22,044 bases of DNA from a bacterium (GTDB lineage: Bacteria > SZUA-79 > Acidulodesulfobacterales > Acidulodesulfobacteraceae), in the NCBI GenBank assembly GCA_021784835.1, contig JAJYHI010000069.1:1-22044 (forward strand), given 5' to 3'. Shown piece by piece: positions 1 through 7,684 of the stretch. The notes under the pieces are model-generated. The model was not told the origin of the DNA, did no database searches, and saw nothing but the letters and a program-made list of their open reading frames with translations. How positions within the stretch are numbered: the first letter of the stretch is position 1; each line of letters opens with the position of its first letter. Both the position numbers and the translations under genes were made by a program.

Positions 1-16
1 GGGAATATCGCAGATA

Positions 17-3000
17 TCAACTGAGTCTTGAATTTTCGTTTTTGTGTTCATAATATTTGAAAAGTATCTCCCTTTCGAACTCTTCGCTGATACGCTCTAA
101 CGGACCCCAATCCGCATTTCCCGACGCTTTTAATGCTTCGCCCAATTTGGCTATAGCTTTGTCGTATCTGTAATGCAAGTCGTAGAGAATATGATTTACG
201 GGAACGTTTAAGGATAACATGGCATTCGTTATAGGGCAATTTTTACTGCCGGCAAGATTTTTATAGTCTATTAAATAAGGGTCATGCCTGATAATTTTTT
301 TTATATCACGATAAGAAACTATCTTTATAGCGTATAATCCGAGAAAACTCATAGGATGCTTTATACGGCTCAAAGGTTTATCCGCCAAAAAAGATTTAAG
401 TTTATCCGGCGGCATGGGTTTCGCGATAGCATAGCCTTGCAGATAATCTATATCCATTACCGAGAGAGCATCTAATATATCGTCAGTTTCGACGCCTTCC
501 ACCACTAAATCGACTTTTTTTTCGTCGGCAAGTTCTAATATCGACTGGATAAAATGAAGGTCGCGCGGATTTTCCTCCAAAGTCCTGACGAAGAACTGGT
601 CTAATTTTATTTCGTCCACAGGAAGTTCTTTAAGGCGCATAAGCGACGAATAAGCGCTTCCGACGTCGTCTAATGCAACCTTTACCCCTAAATCTTTCAT
701 AGCTTTTATATACTGCATAGCTTTATCTTTACCGAGAAAATCCCCCGTTTCAAGAATTTCTAAAACTATTTTAGAAGTGTCGCAGCAGGATTTCAGTATG
801 TCTTTTAAGGATAAAATATATTCTTCGGAAATGAATTTCGGGTCGATATTAATCGAGACCCATAATTTTTCGGCGGGCTTACCGATTTCGGACAATTCTT
901 TAAGTGCTTTTGTTAATACATCGTTACTTAAATTAAACAAATCTTTTTCGTTCAGCATAGGCAAAAAATTATACGGAGAAATTATATTTCCGTTATCGCA
1001 TAAGCGCGCAAGAGCTTCCACTCCGGCTATATCCCCCGTAAAATTATTCATAATAGGCTGATAATAAACCAAGAGGTTGCCGTCTTTTAAAAGTTTCTGC
1101 ATTTTATTTTCCATATGCGGGAAAGCTTCTCCATAGAAAGCATAATAACGCAAGCGGTCGGCCTTGTTGTTTTTGCTCTCGTATAATGCCTGGTCGGCAT
1201 AGCGTAAAATATTGTCGGAGGTAGGCGGTTCTTTGTCTTTAAGAGAGCCGTCGTATATATAAATACCCATGCTTATGTCTGTCGCTATTTCGCTTCGGTC
1301 TTCTAAAACTATAACTTCTTTAATCTTTTTTTCAATCTTTACCAATATTTTTTCAAGCTCGGCTTTATTATTAAAATCCTCGATTATAACTACAAATTCG
1401 TCTCCGCCGAGTCTGGCTATAAAATCCGTTTTGCGCAGAACGTCTTTTAATCTTTCCGAAATAATTTTCAGCACGTTATCTCCGGCAAGATGTCCGAATT
1501 TATCGTTTATAGGCTTAAAGTCGTCGATGTCTGTTATAGCAACGGCAAGAAATGTTTTACGGCGGCCGGTTCTTGCTATAGCCCTTTCCAGTTCGAGCGA
1601 TAAAGAGCGGCGGTTTGGAAGCCCGGTAAGTTCGTCGTAGAAGGCTTGATACGACAGTTCTTCCGACAGCCGGTGCCTTTCGGTAATGTCTATCATCGTC
1701 CATAATATTTGCTCTTTGCCGTTAACTAATTCTTTTAATTTTTGTCCGTAAAAGTCCGCGTAAATAGTAGTGCCGTCCGTCCTGACGACCGGTATATCGC
1801 GGGCAGAACCTTTCCCTTCCGCCAATATCGTTCGGGCAAGTTCCCCGACTCTTGCATATGTTGCGTCATCGGGATAAACCTCTCTTGCATTATGGTTCTG
1901 TAAAGATTCGATGTTAGGATAGCCCAATATATTGAGAAAAGTATCGTTTGCCTCGAGAAAAACCCTGTCGGGATAGCTGGCGAGCGTAATGCCCGCCGAA
2001 GTATTGCTTAGAAAAGAGTTTTTTATATCAGTTTCTATTTTTTTACTATTTATAAGGTCTATCCTGTCTAAACCGAATCCTATATCTAAGGCAATTTCTT
2101 CCATTAGGTTTTTAAGGTCTTCGTCGAAAAAGTTTTCTTTCGAGTGAAGCAGTGTTAATACCGCCCAGATAACGCCGCCTCTTAATATAGGCATAGAAGC
2201 GCTGGATAATATGCCGAACGCTTCGGTTATTTCGAGCCATGGACGCATAGAAGCATCGTTTCTGAATGAAGGAACGTAAACCGGCTTCCCAGAACGCCAT
2301 GCCCTGCCGACGCTTGAATATCCTTCCGGCACATCGGGATTTACGGAAATATGTAAGTTATCCACGAAACCCGGCGCTCCAAAATGGGATATAAAGCGGA
2401 TGTTTCCTTTTTCGTCCGGCTTCGCTATCCAGGCTAATTCTAAGCCGGTATAATTTATCGCCATATTGCAAATAGAGTCGAGGAGGCTTTTTTCATTTTC
2501 TGTTCTGCTTATCAGCTGATTCATCTGCGCTAAAAAAAAGTTAAATTCTGTAAGCCGCCGCTGATGTTGCGCTTCTAATGCCAAACGGCGTTTAATGTCG
2601 AGCTGATTGAGAGCTATGCCTAAGGAATTTGTAACCTGCGTAATTATAGTTTTCATTTCTTTAGTAAAATAATGCTTTGAATTAGACTGAATATCTAAAA
2701 CCGCTGCGGGGCCGTAATCTAAATTTTGAAATATAGGGAAGGCCATCAAGCTCTTTACTCTTGAAAACGAGGGGTATTTTTCTATTATAACCGGGTCTAA
2801 TTTATGCAAAGGCCCAAGTATCTTTTTTTCCCTGTAAACGATAGAAGCCGGCATATTCCCTAAAATATCGCCGCTTTTAATTGAAGGTTTTAACTGCATG
2901 AGGGTTTTTTCATGTTCGGCATCGTCTGCGCAAGCGGCGATGGGTATAAAGCAACCTTTTTCCTCGTCGGGAACGGCTAAAACCGACCCTATGGCGTCCG

Positions 3001-4006
3001 TTTTGGCAACTATTATATCGACGATATGCCTGTATATGCTTTCGGCGTCTTTCAGCGATAAAACATCCTCCTGCACGCTTATTGCAGCGTCCTGATATCT
3101 TTTCAGGCGCATTAGGCGTTCAAAAGCAATTCTCGATATTACGTCTATCGCAATGAATATAAGTATGAGCAAAAACGCCGTTAACAGATAAATGCGCTCC
3201 TTATTCCAGAAAAATTTTTCAAAGGCGGACTTTGTCCATCCAGCTTTGATAAACCACGGGTAGCCTTGTATTTTTTGCGTTACGCTGCCCGCAACCTCCG
3301 GCATATTGTATAAGTTATTCTGCCGCCTGCCGTTTTTCCATGAGGATATTATTCTGCCTCCTGCCGTTTCTATGAGAGTAGTTTCGATATATTTCGGGGT
3401 ATTTATTAAATTAAAATTTGAAAGTATGAAAGGAGAGCCGACGAAGCCTAATATCTTGCCGTTTCTATTGACTATACGTTCGTTCATGGGTATAACCCAT
3501 TTATTATCGGTTTTTTGAAAATAAAGCGTTCCTATATAACGGTTTGGATAGCCGGATAAAGGAGTAAAAATAATTTTTTTTATATTTAAAGTTTGGTCTT
3601 TTCCGTAACTCGACCAGACTATTCTGCTCATCGACGGATTAAGAATGTTAATAGCCGCAATACCGGGGTGATATTTTTTGAAATCCTTAAAAACATGCAA
3701 TGCTTGCGCGTTAGGAGTAAGATGTCCGTCGTTTATATTTAAAAAATCCGTTCTTAAAAATTTAAGGTCGTGGAAATGGGCATCTATTTGAGTTTTAATT
3801 GCGGAAGATACATCGGAAGCCGTTAGTTTTGAAGCGGCTTGGAGGCGTCTTGCGACTGTTTTTTTCAGGCTTATGCTTTCGTATATAAAAACGGAAAGCA
3901 CGATGCAGACCAGAAATAAAAAGAAAACGTGCATCGCTAATATCTGAAGTTTATCCGATTTAGATATCGAGGAGGACTTGCCCTTTGTTTTTTTTATAAT
4001 ATTCAT
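17..4006 (-). CDS. Membrane-bound sensor GGDEF-EAL protein (c-di-GMP cyclase/phosphodiesterase)
   Basis: Predicted to make and/or degrade cyclic di-GMP in response to an extracytoplasmic signal. Residues about 21-43 and 272-292 are hydrophobic membrane segments that bracket a periplasmic PDC/Cache-like sensor region. Two GAF-like regions follow (about 320-475 and 500-660), then a PAS domain (about 670-790). The GGDEF domain carries DELTGLPNR, the signature RLGGDEF (GGDEF at 867-871) and an inhibitory I-site RxxD (RKTD, 858-861) five residues upstream. The EAL domain begins near 975, with EAL at 997-999. The family's metal and catalytic positions are all present: Asn in SINID, Glu in LEILE, the Asp pair in ALDDVG, Lys in IKLDQ, Glu in VEGVE and Gln in LQGY. 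Both domains therefore look catalytically competent. About 95 residues after EAL form a helical tail with one Cys and several His. The start is the ATG at 4006, which has no clear Shine-Dalgarno. The ligand sensed cannot be told from sequence. Confidence 0.93.
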   Translation of the reverse strand: MNIIKKTKGKSSSISKSDKLQILAMHVFFLFLVCIVLSVFIYESISLKKTVARRLQAASKLTASDVSSAIKTQIDAHFHDLKFLRTDFLNINDGHLTPNAQALHVFKDFKKYHPGIAAINILNPSMSRIVWSSYGKDQTLNIKKIIFTPLSGYPNRYIGTLYFQKTDNKWVIPMNERIVNRNGKILGFVGSPFILSNFNLINTPKYIETTLIETAGGRIISSWKNGRRQNNLYNMPEVAGSVTQKIQGYPWFIKAGWTKSAFEKFFWNKERIYLLTAFLLILIFIAIDVISRIAFERLMRLKRYQDAAISVQEDVLSLKDAESIYRHIVDIIVAKTDAIGSVLAVPDEEKGCFIPIAACADDAEHEKTLMQLKPSIKSGDILGNMPASIVYREKKILGPLHKLDPVIIEKYPSFSRVKSLMAFPIFQNLDYGPAAVLDIQSNSKHYFTKEMKTIITQVTNSLGIALNQLDIKRRLALEAQHQRRLTEFNFFLAQMNQLISRTENEKSLLDSICNMAINYTGLELAWIAKPDEKGNIRFISHFGAPGFVDNLHISVNPDVPEGYSSVGRAWRSGKPVYVPSFRNDASMRPWLEITEAFGILSSASMPILRGGVIWAVLTLLHSKENFFDEDLKNLMEEIALDIGFGLDRIDLINSKKIETDIKNSFLSNTSAGITLASYPDRVFLEANDTFLNILGYPNIESLQNHNAREVYPDDATYARVGELARTILAEGKGSARDIPVVRTDGTTIYADFYGQKLKELVNGKEQILWTMIDITERHRLSEELSYQAFYDELTGLPNRRSLSLELERAIARTGRRKTFLAVAITDIDDFKPINDKFGHLAGDNVLKIISERLKDVLRKTDFIARLGGDEFVVIIEDFNNKAELEKILVKIEKKIKEVIVLEDRSEIATDISMGIYIYDGSLKDKEPPTSDNILRYADQALYESKNNKADRLRYYAFYGEAFPHMENKMQKLLKDGNLLVYYQPIMNNFTGDIAGVEALARLCDNGNIISPYNFLPMLNEKDLFNLSNDVLTKALKELSEIGKPAEKLWVSINIDPKFISEEYILSLKDILKSCCDTSKIVLEILETGDFLGKDKAMQYIKAMKDLGVKVALDDVGSAYSSLMRLKELPVDEIKLDQFFVRTLEENPRDLHFIQSILELADEKKVDLVVEGVETDDILDALSVMDIDYLQGYAIAKPMPPDKLKSFLADKPLSRIKHPMSFLGLYAIKIVSYRDIKKIIRHDPYLIDYKNLAGSKNCPITNAMLSLNVPVNHILYDLHYRYDKAIAKLGEALKASGNADWGPLERISEEFEREILFKYYEHKNENSRLS

Positions 4007-4083
4007 AAAAAAAATCGTTTTTTAATTTAGATGAAATCTTATAAGGGTAAGTTAGATTATTACCGGATAACCTACTATGCGAT

Positions 4084-4112
4084 ATAATACCACTATTTAA
4101 ATCGCCAATCAA
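4084..4112 (-). promoter_or_regulatory. Predicted sigma-70 promoter of the GGDEF-EAL gene
   Basis: Read on the minus strand, TTGATT (4112-4107) is followed after exactly 17 bases by TATTAT (4089-4084). That matches 4 of 6 and 5 of 6 consensus bases. It predicts a start of transcription near 4077 and a leader of about 70 bases. The assignment is by pattern only. Confidence 0.5.
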
Positions 4113-4152
4113 GGCTTAACTGATTCCTACTTAAAACGGTTATAAAATAATT

Positions 4153-4180
4153 TTTATAAATGCCGAAGAAATGTTATAAT
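4153..4180 (+). promoter_or_regulatory. Possible promoter of the acetyltransferase gene
   Basis: A perfect TATAAT lies at 4175-4180, with a weak TTTATA at 4153-4158 and a 16-base spacer. Transcription would start near 4187, giving a leader of about 19 bases before the ATG at 4206. A second perfect TATAAT lies at 4083-4088 (with TTACCG at 4060-4065, spacer 17) and overlaps the minus-strand promoter. In an AT-rich gap such matches are easily found by chance. Confidence 0.3.
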
Positions 4181-4205
4181 AAAAAATTAAATTTTAACCG
4201 CAGAA

Positions 4206-5357
4206 ATGATAAAAATTATCCGCAGTATAGAAGAATTTCAAAATATAGAAAGCGAATGGAACGATTTATTGAAATCAGGCCTTAACGAAAACGTTTTTCT
4301 TTCATTTGACTGGAATTTTCTGTGGATAAAATATTTTTTGCGCGGCAAGGACAGTCTTTTTATAATAGCCGTTTATAACGATGCCAATGAATTAGAAGCT
4401 TTAGCCCCTTTTTTTCTGAAGAGATTTTTTTTATTCTTTAAATCGCTTATATTTATTAGCGGCGATTATTCCGATTATCTTGGCATTATCGTAAAAAAAG
4501 ATGCCGATAAAGAAAGAATTTATTCCGAAATATTCGGGGAAATCGTAAATAATAAAATAGCGGATATAATTTACATGAAGCAGGTTTCAGGGGAACTGCT
4601 TAACGGCATTAAAAAAAGCGTTTCCGAGTATTACGGTTTAAAATTGAATTATAAAGAAAGCGGTTGCTGTTATTATTTTAATCTGCCGGACGGTATGGAC
4701 GACTATATGAAGCGTTTTAACTCTAAACAAAGATATAATATTTTAAACAGGGTCGAAAAAGCGGAAAAAAATAATATCGGATTTATAGGCTCTTCGGCTG
4801 TAGATAAATCTTTATTTGAGAAATATTTAAACTGTTTTTTCGACCTGCACCAAAAAAGATGGAACGAAAAAGGGAAAAAAGGGGTATTTTATAATAAAAA
4901 AATAAAAAAATTTTTTACGGATTTATTTACCGTATTATATAACAAAAATAAAATTGCGCTGTCTTTTCTGGCGCTTAACGAAAAAACAAGCGGCGGCAAC
5001 AGCGGCAAAGAAAAGATTATTTCATCGGCGGTTTGTTTCGATTCCGGAAATAAAAGGCAGGTATATCTGCCGGGATTCGACCCGGAATATTCCAATTTTC
5101 ATCCGGGCGTAGTTTTAACTTATTATATTATAAAAGAGGCTATAGGCAAAAAATACGAAGAATTCGATTTTCTCAAGGGAGGAGAAGACTATAAGCAAAG
5201 ATTCGGCGCAGTTAAAAGAGAAAATTACAAACTTTATTTATATAAAAGCAAAATAATTTATTATATTTATAAGATTAATTTCTTTATAGAAAAAGAAGTT
5301 AAAGAAAAATTAAAAGAGTCGGCATTTAAAATTAAATTAAAAATTAAAGATAAATAA
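4206..5357 (+). CDS. CelD/BioF2-like GNAT-family acetyltransferase
   Basis: A 383-residue protein resembling the CelD/BioF2-like acetyltransferase family (Pfam Acetyltransf_6), whose members are often linked to exopolysaccharide or cell-envelope modification. The N-terminus has the family pattern of a short strand, then EFQNIESEWNDL, then a Phe/Trp-rich stretch (SFDWNFLWIKYF), then a segment ending LAPFF. The C-terminal half has the acyltransferase core, including LPGFDPEYSNFHPGVVLTYY and the family-typical FLKGGEDYKQRFG near residues 318-330, followed by a basic Lys-rich tail. There is no signal peptide or membrane segment, so it is probably cytoplasmic. It stands alone between a divergent c-di-GMP gene and a helicase with its own promoter. 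Acyl donor and acceptor cannot be told. A FemAB-like peptidyltransferase is the main alternative, since the fold is related. The ATG at 4206 has no obvious Shine-Dalgarno. Confidence 0.8.
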   Translation: MIKIIRSIEEFQNIESEWNDLLKSGLNENVFLSFDWNFLWIKYFLRGKDSLFIIAVYNDANELEALAPFFLKRFFLFFKSLIFISGDYSDYLGIIVKKDADKERIYSEIFGEIVNNKIADIIYMKQVSGELLNGIKKSVSEYYGLKLNYKESGCCYYFNLPDGMDDYMKRFNSKQRYNILNRVEKAEKNNIGFIGSSAVDKSLFEKYLNCFFDLHQKRWNEKGKKGVFYNKKIKKFFTDLFTVLYNKNKIALSFLALNEKTSGGNSGKEKIISSAVCFDSGNKRQVYLPGFDPEYSNFHPGVVLTYYIIKEAIGKKYEEFDFLKGGEDYKQRFGAVKRENYKLYLYKSKIIYYIYKINFFIEKEVKEKLKESAFKIKLKIKDK

Positions 5358-5367
5358 ATAAAAAACT

Positions 5368-5396
5368 TTGATTATTTTTTAAAATAATCGTATAAT
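5368..5396 (+). promoter_or_regulatory. Predicted sigma-70 promoter of the rhlE gene, overlapping an inverted repeat
   Basis: TTGATT (5368-5373) and a perfect TATAAT (5391-5396) are separated by exactly 17 bases. This is one of the best promoter matches in the window and uses the same -35 hexamer as the c-di-GMP gene. Transcription would start near 5403, leaving a leader of about 117 bases before the ATG at 5520. The spacer and -35 overlap a perfect inverted repeat at 5370-5389. Confidence 0.6.
5370..5389. repeat. 20-base perfect inverted repeat after the acetyltransferase gene
   Basis: GATTATTTT (5370-5378) and AAAATAATC (5381-5389) are exact reverse complements with two bases between them. 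The position just after the stop at 5357 would suit a terminator, but the stem is all A/T apart from the end pair and no T run follows. It may instead be an operator, because it lies between the -35 and -10 of the next promoter. Chance is also possible in this AT-rich gap. Confidence 0.35.
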
Positions 5397-5519
5397 AAAA
5401 AATACACTATCGACATTGTTAAAGTTAATCCCCGGTATTCCCGTAAATATTCCTCGAAAACTAGATGCAGTGTTAATTTGTATAATAATTTTAAACTCAC
5501 AATGGAGGAATGTCTAAAA

Positions 5520-6908
5520 ATGTTCAAAAACAAAAAAAATTATGCTGCGAAATCGCCTAAACTATCCGATAACGTAAATAAGGAAATCGATAAGGAAATA
5601 GGTTTTAAAGATTTAAATTTGTCAAAACCCATAATGCAGGCCGTCGCTGATGCCGGATACGAAAATCCGACCCCCGTTCAGGCGAAAGCTATCCCGGCGG
5701 TATTGGCCGGGTCGGACATGCTGGCCGGAGCACAGACCGGAACCGGTAAAACGGCGGCTTTTACGCTTCCTATACTGCACCTGCTCGCCGAAAAACCCGC
5801 AGCGGTTTCCCGCTCGGGCAGACCGCGCTGTTTAGTTCTGGCGCCGACGCGCGAACTTGCCGCACAGGTAGAAGAATCGGTAAAAACATACGGAAAATAT
5901 CTTCCGTTAAAATCTACGGCGGTGTTCGGAGGAATGAGCATCGTGCCTCAGATAAAAGCCCTGCGCCGTAATGTGGATATACTCGTGGCGACCCCCGGAC
6001 GCCTGTTGGACCACGTCGGACAAAAAACAGTCGATTTATCAGGCGTCGAAATCTTCGTGCTGGATGAAGCCGACAGGATGCTGGATATGGGATTTATAGT
6101 CGATATTAAAAAAATTATCGCGCTTCTGCCTAAACAACGGCAGAACTTATTATTTTCCGCGACCTTTTCCGAAAAAATCAAAACCCTTTCCGCCTCCGTT
6201 CTTCATAATCCGGTTTTCGTAGAAGGCGCAAAACGCAATGCCGCTTCGGAATTAGTTGACCAGAGCGTACATTTAGTTTCCCAGCGCTTGAAGAGCCATC
6301 TTTTATCGCATCTTATCAAGCATCATAAATGGAAACAGGTATTGATTTTTACCCGCACGAAAAACGGCGCTAACCGCCTAGCAGATAAACTGGCCGCTGA
6401 CGGAATTTCAGCATCCGCTATACACGGAAATAAAAGCCAGCCTGCGCGCACTAAGGCTCTGGCGCAGTTTAAAGACGGCTCGGTAACGGCGCTTGTTGCA
6501 ACCGATGTTGCCTCAAGAGGAATAGACATCGACCGGCTGCCGCACGTCGTAAATTTTGAACTGCCTAATGCGGCTGAAGATTACGTCCACCGCATAGGGC
6601 GTACAGGGCGCGCCGGCAGCAGCGGAAAGGCTATCTCGTTAGTAGATAAGGAAGAGCTTCGCTACTTGAAAGAAATAGAGCGGTTTATAAAACGCGAGAT
6701 ACCAAAGGTTTTATTCGACAGCTTTGTTCCGCCGGCAAATATTCCTGCCGAACCGCATAATTCATTGTCTCAAAGGCAGGGAGGCAGGAAAATTTACGGG
6801 GAAAGAACGCCGGCCTCAGCCGGCAGCAGGAATTTTCAGCCGCGGCACGGTTACGCAAAAAAACAAAACAATTCCAAAGGCAATAATACAAAAAGTAAGG
6901 TAAGGTAA
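5520..6908 (+). CDS. rhlE: RhlE-type DEAD-box ATP-dependent RNA helicase
   Basis: An RNA helicase that remodels structured RNA using ATP, usually in ribosome assembly, mRNA decay or cold adaptation. Counting from the ATG at 5520 (462 residues), the motifs are complete: Q-motif region GYENPTPVQ, motif I AQTGTGKT at 71-78, PTRELA, the RhlE-like VDILVATPGRLLDH, DEAD at 182-185, SAT at 213-215, ATDVASRGIDI, and motif VI HRIGRTGR at 357-364. After about residue 395 there is a basic, Gln/Asn-rich tail typical of RhlE proteins, probably for RNA contact. I chose ATG 5520 because GGAGG lies at 5504-5508, about 11 bases upstream. An in-frame TTG at 5478 and ATG at 5502 are possible but lack a Shine-Dalgarno. 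The gene is much richer in G+C than its flanks: 38 of 60 bases at 5701-5760 against 19 of 60 at 8041-8100. Confidence 0.93.
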   Translation: MFKNKKNYAAKSPKLSDNVNKEIDKEIGFKDLNLSKPIMQAVADAGYENPTPVQAKAIPAVLAGSDMLAGAQTGTGKTAAFTLPILHLLAEKPAAVSRSGRPRCLVLAPTRELAAQVEESVKTYGKYLPLKSTAVFGGMSIVPQIKALRRNVDILVATPGRLLDHVGQKTVDLSGVEIFVLDEADRMLDMGFIVDIKKIIALLPKQRQNLLFSATFSEKIKTLSASVLHNPVFVEGAKRNAASELVDQSVHLVSQRLKSHLLSHLIKHHKWKQVLIFTRTKNGANRLADKLAADGISASAIHGNKSQPARTKALAQFKDGSVTALVATDVASRGIDIDRLPHVVNFELPNAAEDYVHRIGRTGRAGSSGKAISLVDKEELRYLKEIERFIKREIPKVLFDSFVPPANIPAEPHNSLSQRQGGRKIYGERTPASAGSRNFQPRHGYAKKQNNSKGNNTKSKVR

Positions 6909-6925
6909 TATCCCCGGATTTTGGC

Positions 6926-6956
6926 TTGACAGAATCGGATTTTTATGTTGTATTAT
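6926..6956 (+). promoter_or_regulatory. Predicted promoter placing transcription start at the regulator's ATG
   Basis: A perfect TTGACA (6926-6931) is followed after 19 bases by TATTAT (6951-6956). The usual 6-7 base distance from the -10 puts the first transcribed base at about 6962-6963, on or next to the ATG at 6962. The spacer is two bases longer than ideal. No Shine-Dalgarno precedes the ATG, which fits a leaderless message. Confidence 0.45.
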
Positions 6957-6961
6957 TTATT

Positions 6962-7684
6962 ATGAGCAAAGTCAATATTCTTGTAATAGACGACGAATCC
7001 GATCTCGTAGAACTTTTAAAATATAATCTTGCCAAAGAAGGTTATAATGTGGAATTTGCATTTAACGGGTTCGACGGAATTAAAATTGCCGAGGTCGTTA
7101 AGCCCGACATTATAATTCTCGACCTTATGCTCCCCGATATCAACGGTTACGAAGTTTGCAAAAGAATAAAACAGGATTCCCGCTTGTCGGGAGTCCCAGT
7201 TATATTTTTATCGGCAAAACAGGAAGAAGTAGATAAAATATTGGGTTTTGAAGCCGGCGCCGAAGATTATATTATCAAGCCTTTCTCAGTAAATGAACTC
7301 CTTGCCCGCGTCCGCGCTATTTTAAAAAGAATGCCTGCCGTTAAAGTTAATAATAATAAGCAAAACAAAGATGCGTCGGGCGGGTACATGTTTAAAAATA
7401 TCAGCGTAAACATTAGCAAACACAGCGTAACGGTAAAAAATACCGAGATAAAACTCAGCCCCATAGAATTTAAAATTCTTATCTTTTTAATGACTTACGC
7501 CGGAGATGTTTTTTCGCGGGAAAAACTGCTGGATAATGTCTGGGGAAACAATTCATTCGTCGAACCGAGAACGGTAGACGTCCACATCAGGAGATTAAGG
7601 TCGAATATCGAGATAGACGGTTCGGTTAAATTTATAGAAACCATAAGAGGCGTAGGCTATAAATTTATAGATGAAAAAATATGA
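6962..7684 (+). CDS. OmpR/PhoB-family DNA-binding response regulator
   Basis: A 240-residue two-component response regulator. The receiver domain (about 5-118) has the acidic pair D10/D11, the phosphoacceptor D54 in IILDLMLPD, S84 and the conserved K106 in IIKPF. The C-terminal winged helix (about 140-238) has the OmpR/PhoB signatures LSPIEFKIL, REKLLDNVWG, RTVDVHIRRLR and IRGVGYKF. It should bind DNA as a dimer once phosphorylated. No histidine kinase gene lies next to it, so it is an orphan within this window. Its last 14 bases overlap the TamB-like gene, which suggests translational coupling. I chose the ATG at 6962 because the receiver fold begins there. An upstream in-frame TTG at 6926 is part of a perfect -35 hexamer and would add 12 residues with no family match. 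PhoB-like is a description of the domain type, not a claim about phosphate. Confidence 0.92.
   Translation: MSKVNILVIDDESDLVELLKYNLAKEGYNVEFAFNGFDGIKIAEVVKPDIIILDLMLPDINGYEVCKRIKQDSRLSGVPVIFLSAKQEEVDKILGFEAGAEDYIIKPFSVNELLARVRAILKRMPAVKVNNNKQNKDASGGYMFKNISVNISKHSVTVKNTEIKLSPIEFKILIFLMTYAGDVFSREKLLDNVWGNNSFVEPRTVDVHIRRLRSNIEIDGSVKFIETIRGVGYKFIDEKI

Noticed and set aside
777..1640. Plus-strand open frames (777-1061 and 1269-1640) opposite the GGDEF and EAL coding regions
   Set aside because: They are antisense to strongly conserved domain sequence, have no recognisable protein motifs and no ribosome binding site. They look like shadows of the real gene.
4009..4024. A-run/T-run palindrome just upstream of the c-di-GMP gene start as an attenuator
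   Set aside because: It pairs only A with T over about six bases and would be very unstable; common by chance in such AT-rich DNA.
4007..4205. A small gene or structured RNA in the divergent gap
   Set aside because: No open frame with a ribosome binding site and no long stem were seen; the gap is explained by promoters in both directions.
6809..6824. GC-rich inverted repeat GCCGGC-CTCA-GCCGGC as a possible terminator
   Set aside because: It lies inside the helicase coding region about 85 bases before the stop and is not followed by a T run.
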